DNA of 64,000 nucleotides from Escarpia spicata (Eukaryota > Annelida > Polychaeta > Sabellida > Siboglinidae): positions 8,025,989 to 8,089,988 of the forward strand of contig OZ023206.1 in NCBI GenBank assembly GCA_963995525.1, read 5' to 3'. Positions 60,819 to 64,000 of the stretch are shown piece by piece. Position 1 is the stretch's first letter. Every line of letters begins with the position of its first letter. Both the position numbers and the translations under genes were made by a program. The notes below the pieces were generated by a model that saw only the letters and a list, made by a program, of their open reading frames with translations, was not told where the DNA came from and made no database searches.

Positions 60819-63706
60819 GGTTAAAAAGTCGGCAGTGGTGCCCCAATGATTCTTACGGGTTATGGGAAGTGAAATGAAGTGAAGAAGGATTTGACGGTAG
60901 GCCTGCAAAGACCCATTAGTAATTACTGTACCCACTCAGCTTACTGTAGTCAACTAGTCAGTGGATTCTATAACTCTTGCTATCTGGCCTTTGTTGTTTT
61001 GTATAGTTGTTTAGCTGATTACTGACAAACTTTAGTCGAACTAACATTATGACGAATATTGCAGTTTTGAACACACATTATCAAGGGGGGGCAAACAGAA
61101 CCACCTGAATCCTTTGACCACAGACATGACGGTCAACACAACTGTTCTGCCGCTTGACGGACTTACCGGAGGGTAAAAAGGAAGAGTGGGCATCCGAAAA
61201 CAACCAGGCGCAGAACGGTAGAAGCACAGGTTAAGGAGGCAGGACAAAGCAGAGGCACTCTCGAGAGATTAGCAAGTGACAGACCGATGTTGAGGAACTT
61301 CGTCGCTGTCCTAATCACCAATAGGTGTAATGGGCAGTAAGTGTGTAAGTTGACGAACTTACCTGAGGATAAAGAAGAGTTTGTCCGCCGGGTCGCCCTG
61401 CTTGATGAGCGGCGAGTCAAAGGAGATCGTTTCCTTCTTCAGCGACACGGCCATCGCCTTCTTCCACTTCTGCGACCAGTCGGAGAACATGTACAGCGAC
61501 TCGACGAAGTCTACCTTCTCCTGGAACAGCTTGGCGACGACCTTCGACACGGACCGGTTGTAGAGGTCCCGATGGATGACGACGAGATCCGTGCGTTCGT
61601 CCGCGACGACGGACGCCGTCCGGATACAGTCGGGGTTAATGAGGGCAATCTCACCGAACGTCGCTCCCTCACCTGCGACATAACGTACACCGTACAATCA
61701 CAACGTACTGTACAACGTACAACATCTTACATACACATAGCGCAGTATCCAGTCCTTAATACTGCTCAAAGGCTTTACACTTTTTAGGCAGACCTGTTCA
61801 ATCTAACACCATCTCGAGCTCTCTGAAAAAGATTTCAGCAACGATGTAATTAATGCGCGAAAACTATTCCTACACAGATGTCCACCACTGTCTATTGCCA
61901 GGTACTCATTCACACAACTGATTGAACTGGAGCACCGTAGAGTGAACGACTTGCCCAAGGCTCGACACGCAGCACAGGATTTGAACGCGTGTTCTCTCGA
62001 CTGAGAGTCCGACTCTCTATCCACAGCACCACTGACTTCTGCTTACGGACATATTACAACTTCTTACTCATAACACCAATATTATAGATGTGTTTCACCC
62101 GCGATGCATGACGATAAAAAAATCACCCCCATGCGTAATGATTGACATCTTTTGGAAATTTGGGGAACTTATGCAGCTACCCGTTAACTTCCGGTCTGTT
62201 CCGTTAGGTAATTATTAGCAGGAAGTTCGCGGAATCAGTCGTACTTTGTCCGGCTTGCAGTTTTGTGTGTGGGGAGTGAGGTGGTGGTGGTGAACCAAGA
62301 ACGCAAACTATATTTGCGGATAGGGACACGTGTCTCTGCACTGTGTACCATTTACTAGCATTAGTGGTTGTTTAGTAGTTAAATGTTGTGTTTACAATTT
62401 GGTCATTTGCGGAAAGGGACACGTGCAATATGTACCATTTACAAGCATTAGTGGTTGTTGGTTGTTTAGTAGTTAAATGTTGTGTTTACAATTTGGTCAT
62501 TTGCGGATAGGGACACGTGCAATATGTACCATTTACTAGCATTAGTGGTTGTTGATTGTTTAGTAGTTAAATGTTGTGTTTACAATTTGGTCATTTGCGG
62601 ATAGGGACACGTGCAATATGTACCATTTACAAGCATTAGTGGTTGTTGGTTGTTTAGTAGTTAAATGTTGTGTTTACAATTTGGTCATTTGCGGAAAGGG
62701 ACACGTGCAATATGCACCATTTACTAGCATTAGTGGTTGTTGGTTGTTTAGTAGTTAAATGTTGTGTTTACAATTTGGTCATTTGCGGATAGGGACACGT
62801 GCAATATGTACCATTTACTAGCATTAGTGGTTGTTGATTGTTTAGTAGTTAAATGTTGTGTTTACAATTTGGTCATTTGCGGAAAGGGACACGTGCAATA
62901 TGTACCATTTACTAGCATTAGTGGTTGTTGATTGTTTAGTAGTTAAATGTTGTGTTTAGAATTTGGACATTTTGTTTGTGTAACGTTCAAATTGCGACCA
63001 CTGTTTCGGGTTTATTAAACGCAATTTGGCGGATAGAATTAGTTCACCTTATCGCTTCCGGTATTAGTAAGATCCAGGTATTTTTACACTTTCTCAATAC
63101 TCTGTCACCACTTCGTGCTGACCTTCTATCCATCTGTCGTTCCTGTTTTCTCCGACCTCTAATATGTGTGGTTTAGTTTCTCTAGTTAAGTATACAAAGT
63201 CTTCGGTATTCTTGTTTATGGCATACTTTAGTATTACTATCTTTATTTTTAGCATATCAATAGATTGTTGTAATCATTTGCTGAACAAAGAATCTTACTT
63301 TGGATTTTCGTATATAAATAAACTTATTATTATCATTAGAATGATAATATTAATATCTCTTCATACCTCCATGTATGCATACTTTATTTCACCCATTGTC
63401 TCCGTACCTTCTTACTGTCCCTCCTTCCTTCCCCTACCCACCTACTAGCCAGCTTCTCCCCACCCGTCCGTCCACCCTTCGCCTAAGTATCTCCCTCCGT
63501 CTCTCCTTCTCTCCCCCTTTTATCTATCTACAATTAGTCCTTTAACCCACAATCCTCCCTTCTCTCTGCACTTACCCAGAACGACGAGGCAGTTTCCCAG
63601 CGTGGTTCTGTCGACCTTCTTTGGCGTTCCTTCATCGCCCAGGTCGACATCCTCGAAGGCATCTTTATGTAGCACTGACACCTGGCCACGTAAGATGATG
63701 TAGAAC
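57404..63706 (-). CDS. Cyclic nucleotide-binding domain protein, CNBD2-like; 3' part of gene, 5' end outside window
   Basis: The visible exons in transcript order are 63576-63706, 61363-61672, 59706-59795, 58693-58922 and 57404-57939 (stop TGA at 57404-57406); all junctions are GT-AG and phased. The first two encode a cyclic-nucleotide-binding fold: FYIILRGQVSVLHKDAFEDV then a phosphate-binding cassette FGEIALINPDCIRTASVVAD with Gly-Glu and Arg-Thr-Ala in place, then a helical lid. A second fold starts QGDPADKLFFILRSGEVKMT and ends GDVEFVLNLTHYHTSAMCTQ, where the cassette lacks the Arg. Two linked folds and the C-terminal FERLFKRRNPRTVKQLARVL resemble CNBD2, a cAMP-binding protein of sperm development; CNBD1 or another relative cannot be excluded. 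Confidence 0.85.
58110..58430 (+). mobile_element. LINE C-terminal fragment
   Basis: The plus strand reads FNLARFVKGDYIYNSSVTNT, LDERRRNLRILLMFKIVHNQ and NILVPADRRTRSNHPLTAWN, the ending of a CR1/Jockey-group reverse transcriptase (…RR..R...M.YKI....V.IP). It lies in the last intron of the CNBD-type gene, antisense. Confidence 0.8.
59383..59410. repeat. TA microsatellite
   Basis: A TA run of about 14 dinucleotides in an intron of the CNBD-type gene. Confidence 0.9.
59960..60850 (+). mobile_element. Internally deleted RTE-like LINE
   Basis: The plus strand gives CNLQLCQNYRTISLISHPSK, IAEEQAGFRAGRIANEHIFN, VFVDFKKAFDRVLHAALWAI (motif A) and GSIGDWFRTTVGVR, then jumps to LMRSLVMSIFLYACETLTLT, MEIRCFRKILRISYKDHVTN and RKLKWYGHVSRSSGLAKTIL. 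Motif B is cut after GVR and motif C with FADD is missing, so about 150 codons were lost. A GA microsatellite follows at 60785-60817. Antisense in an intron of the CNBD-type gene. Confidence 0.9.
61735..62035 (-). mobile_element. tRNA-derived SINE, family A, copy 3
   Basis: On the minus strand it holds AGTGGTGCTGTGGATAGAGA (A-box region with one deletion), a mutated B box GCGTTCAAATCC and the family body with CGCGCATTAATTAC and a tail AAAGCCTTTGAGCAG. It lies about 60 bp upstream of the 61363-61672 exon. Confidence 0.86.
62300..62965. repeat. 94-bp minisatellite, about 7 copies
   Basis: The unit contains GATAGGGACACGTGCAATAT GTACCATTTACTAGCATTAG TGGTTGTTG and TTGTGTTTACAATTTGGTCA. Two variants (GGATAGGG and GGAAAGGG; ACTAGC and ACAAGC) occur in mixed order. 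Each unit has a perfect E-box CACGTG. It lies in an intron of the CNBD-type gene. Confidence 0.93.
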
Positions 63707-63757
63707 CTGCGGGTCACGTGCACGGCAGGTCAGACGGGGCAAACAATGCTTGGTTAA

Positions 63758-63990
63758 AAGGATGCAGTCTGTTCCTAGTTTTTTATTAGTTATTTTATTT
63801 TATTTATCGTTTCATGTAATGTTTTTAAAACTATGTTGAAGGTATACTGCCTGCCAAATTGTGTTTAATACGCCCATAACAACGTTCACAATTTGGAAGA
63901 TACGACCCCGGAGCATGTTCAAATAGTAAGCAAAACATCCAGTTTCAAAACAAGCCTTATTGCCTAGTCAGGCTGAATTACCTGCAATAC
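63758..63990. repeat. Dispersed repeat, copy 2 of 2
   Basis: This is the partner of 28850-29075, sharing GCAGTCTGTTCCTAGTTTTT, TTGAAGGTATACTGCCTGCC, CCCCGGAGCATGTTCAAAT and CCAGTTTCAAAA. It lies upstream of the last visible CNBD-type exon and runs towards the window edge. Confidence 0.8.
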
Positions 63991-64000
63991 CGTTTGATGT

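Overview
The window is animal nuclear DNA. Two genes can be resolved completely into introns and exons and a third runs off the right edge. Between and inside them lie non-LTR retrotransposon fragments, tRNA-derived SINEs, small DNA transposons and an unusually dense set of minisatellites. The element mix and intron structure suggest a marine lophotrochozoan, most likely a mollusc; that is inference, as nothing diagnostic such as rRNA or mitochondrial sequence is present.

Layout. Positions 1-2240 hold a 21-copy 81-bp minisatellite and the reverse-transcriptase remnant it grew from. Positions 4071-41961 (minus strand) hold WDR11. I could phase all 30 coding exons (3,789 nt with stop, 1,262 codons, against about 1,224 in human); every junction keeps the frame and has GT/AG ends. 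Positions 44394-54121 (plus strand) hold LRP2BP in 7 coding exons (1,071 nt, 356 residues). The two genes are head to head, with about 2.4 kb between start codons. Positions 57404-63706 (minus strand, continuing beyond the window) hold the last five exons of a cyclic-nucleotide-binding-domain gene of CNBD2 type, convergent with LRP2BP.

WDR11 is a double beta-propeller scaffold of a trans-Golgi vesicle-tethering complex that is also linked to cilia and Hedgehog signalling. LRP2BP is a SEL1-repeat adaptor for the tail of the endocytic receptor LRP2/megalin. CNBD proteins bind cAMP. No shared pathway is evident; the neighbourhood looks incidental.

The most unusual observation concerns where the minisatellites start. 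Several tandem arrays are amplifications of an exon-intron junction of the host gene, so each repeat carries a working-looking splice site: WDR11 exon 5 acceptor (19 copies including the real one), WDR11 exon 7 donor (18), WDR11 exon 4 donor (5), LRP2BP exon 5 acceptor (2) and possibly the acceptor before LRP2BP exon 1. For the three WDR11 arrays, use of a decoy copy puts a stop codon in frame at once or after one copied exon edge; for LRP2BP exon 5 it does so about 23 codons later. Two other arrays (81 bp and 56 bp) are amplifications of coding segments of LINE reverse transcriptases, and the parent element is still attached.
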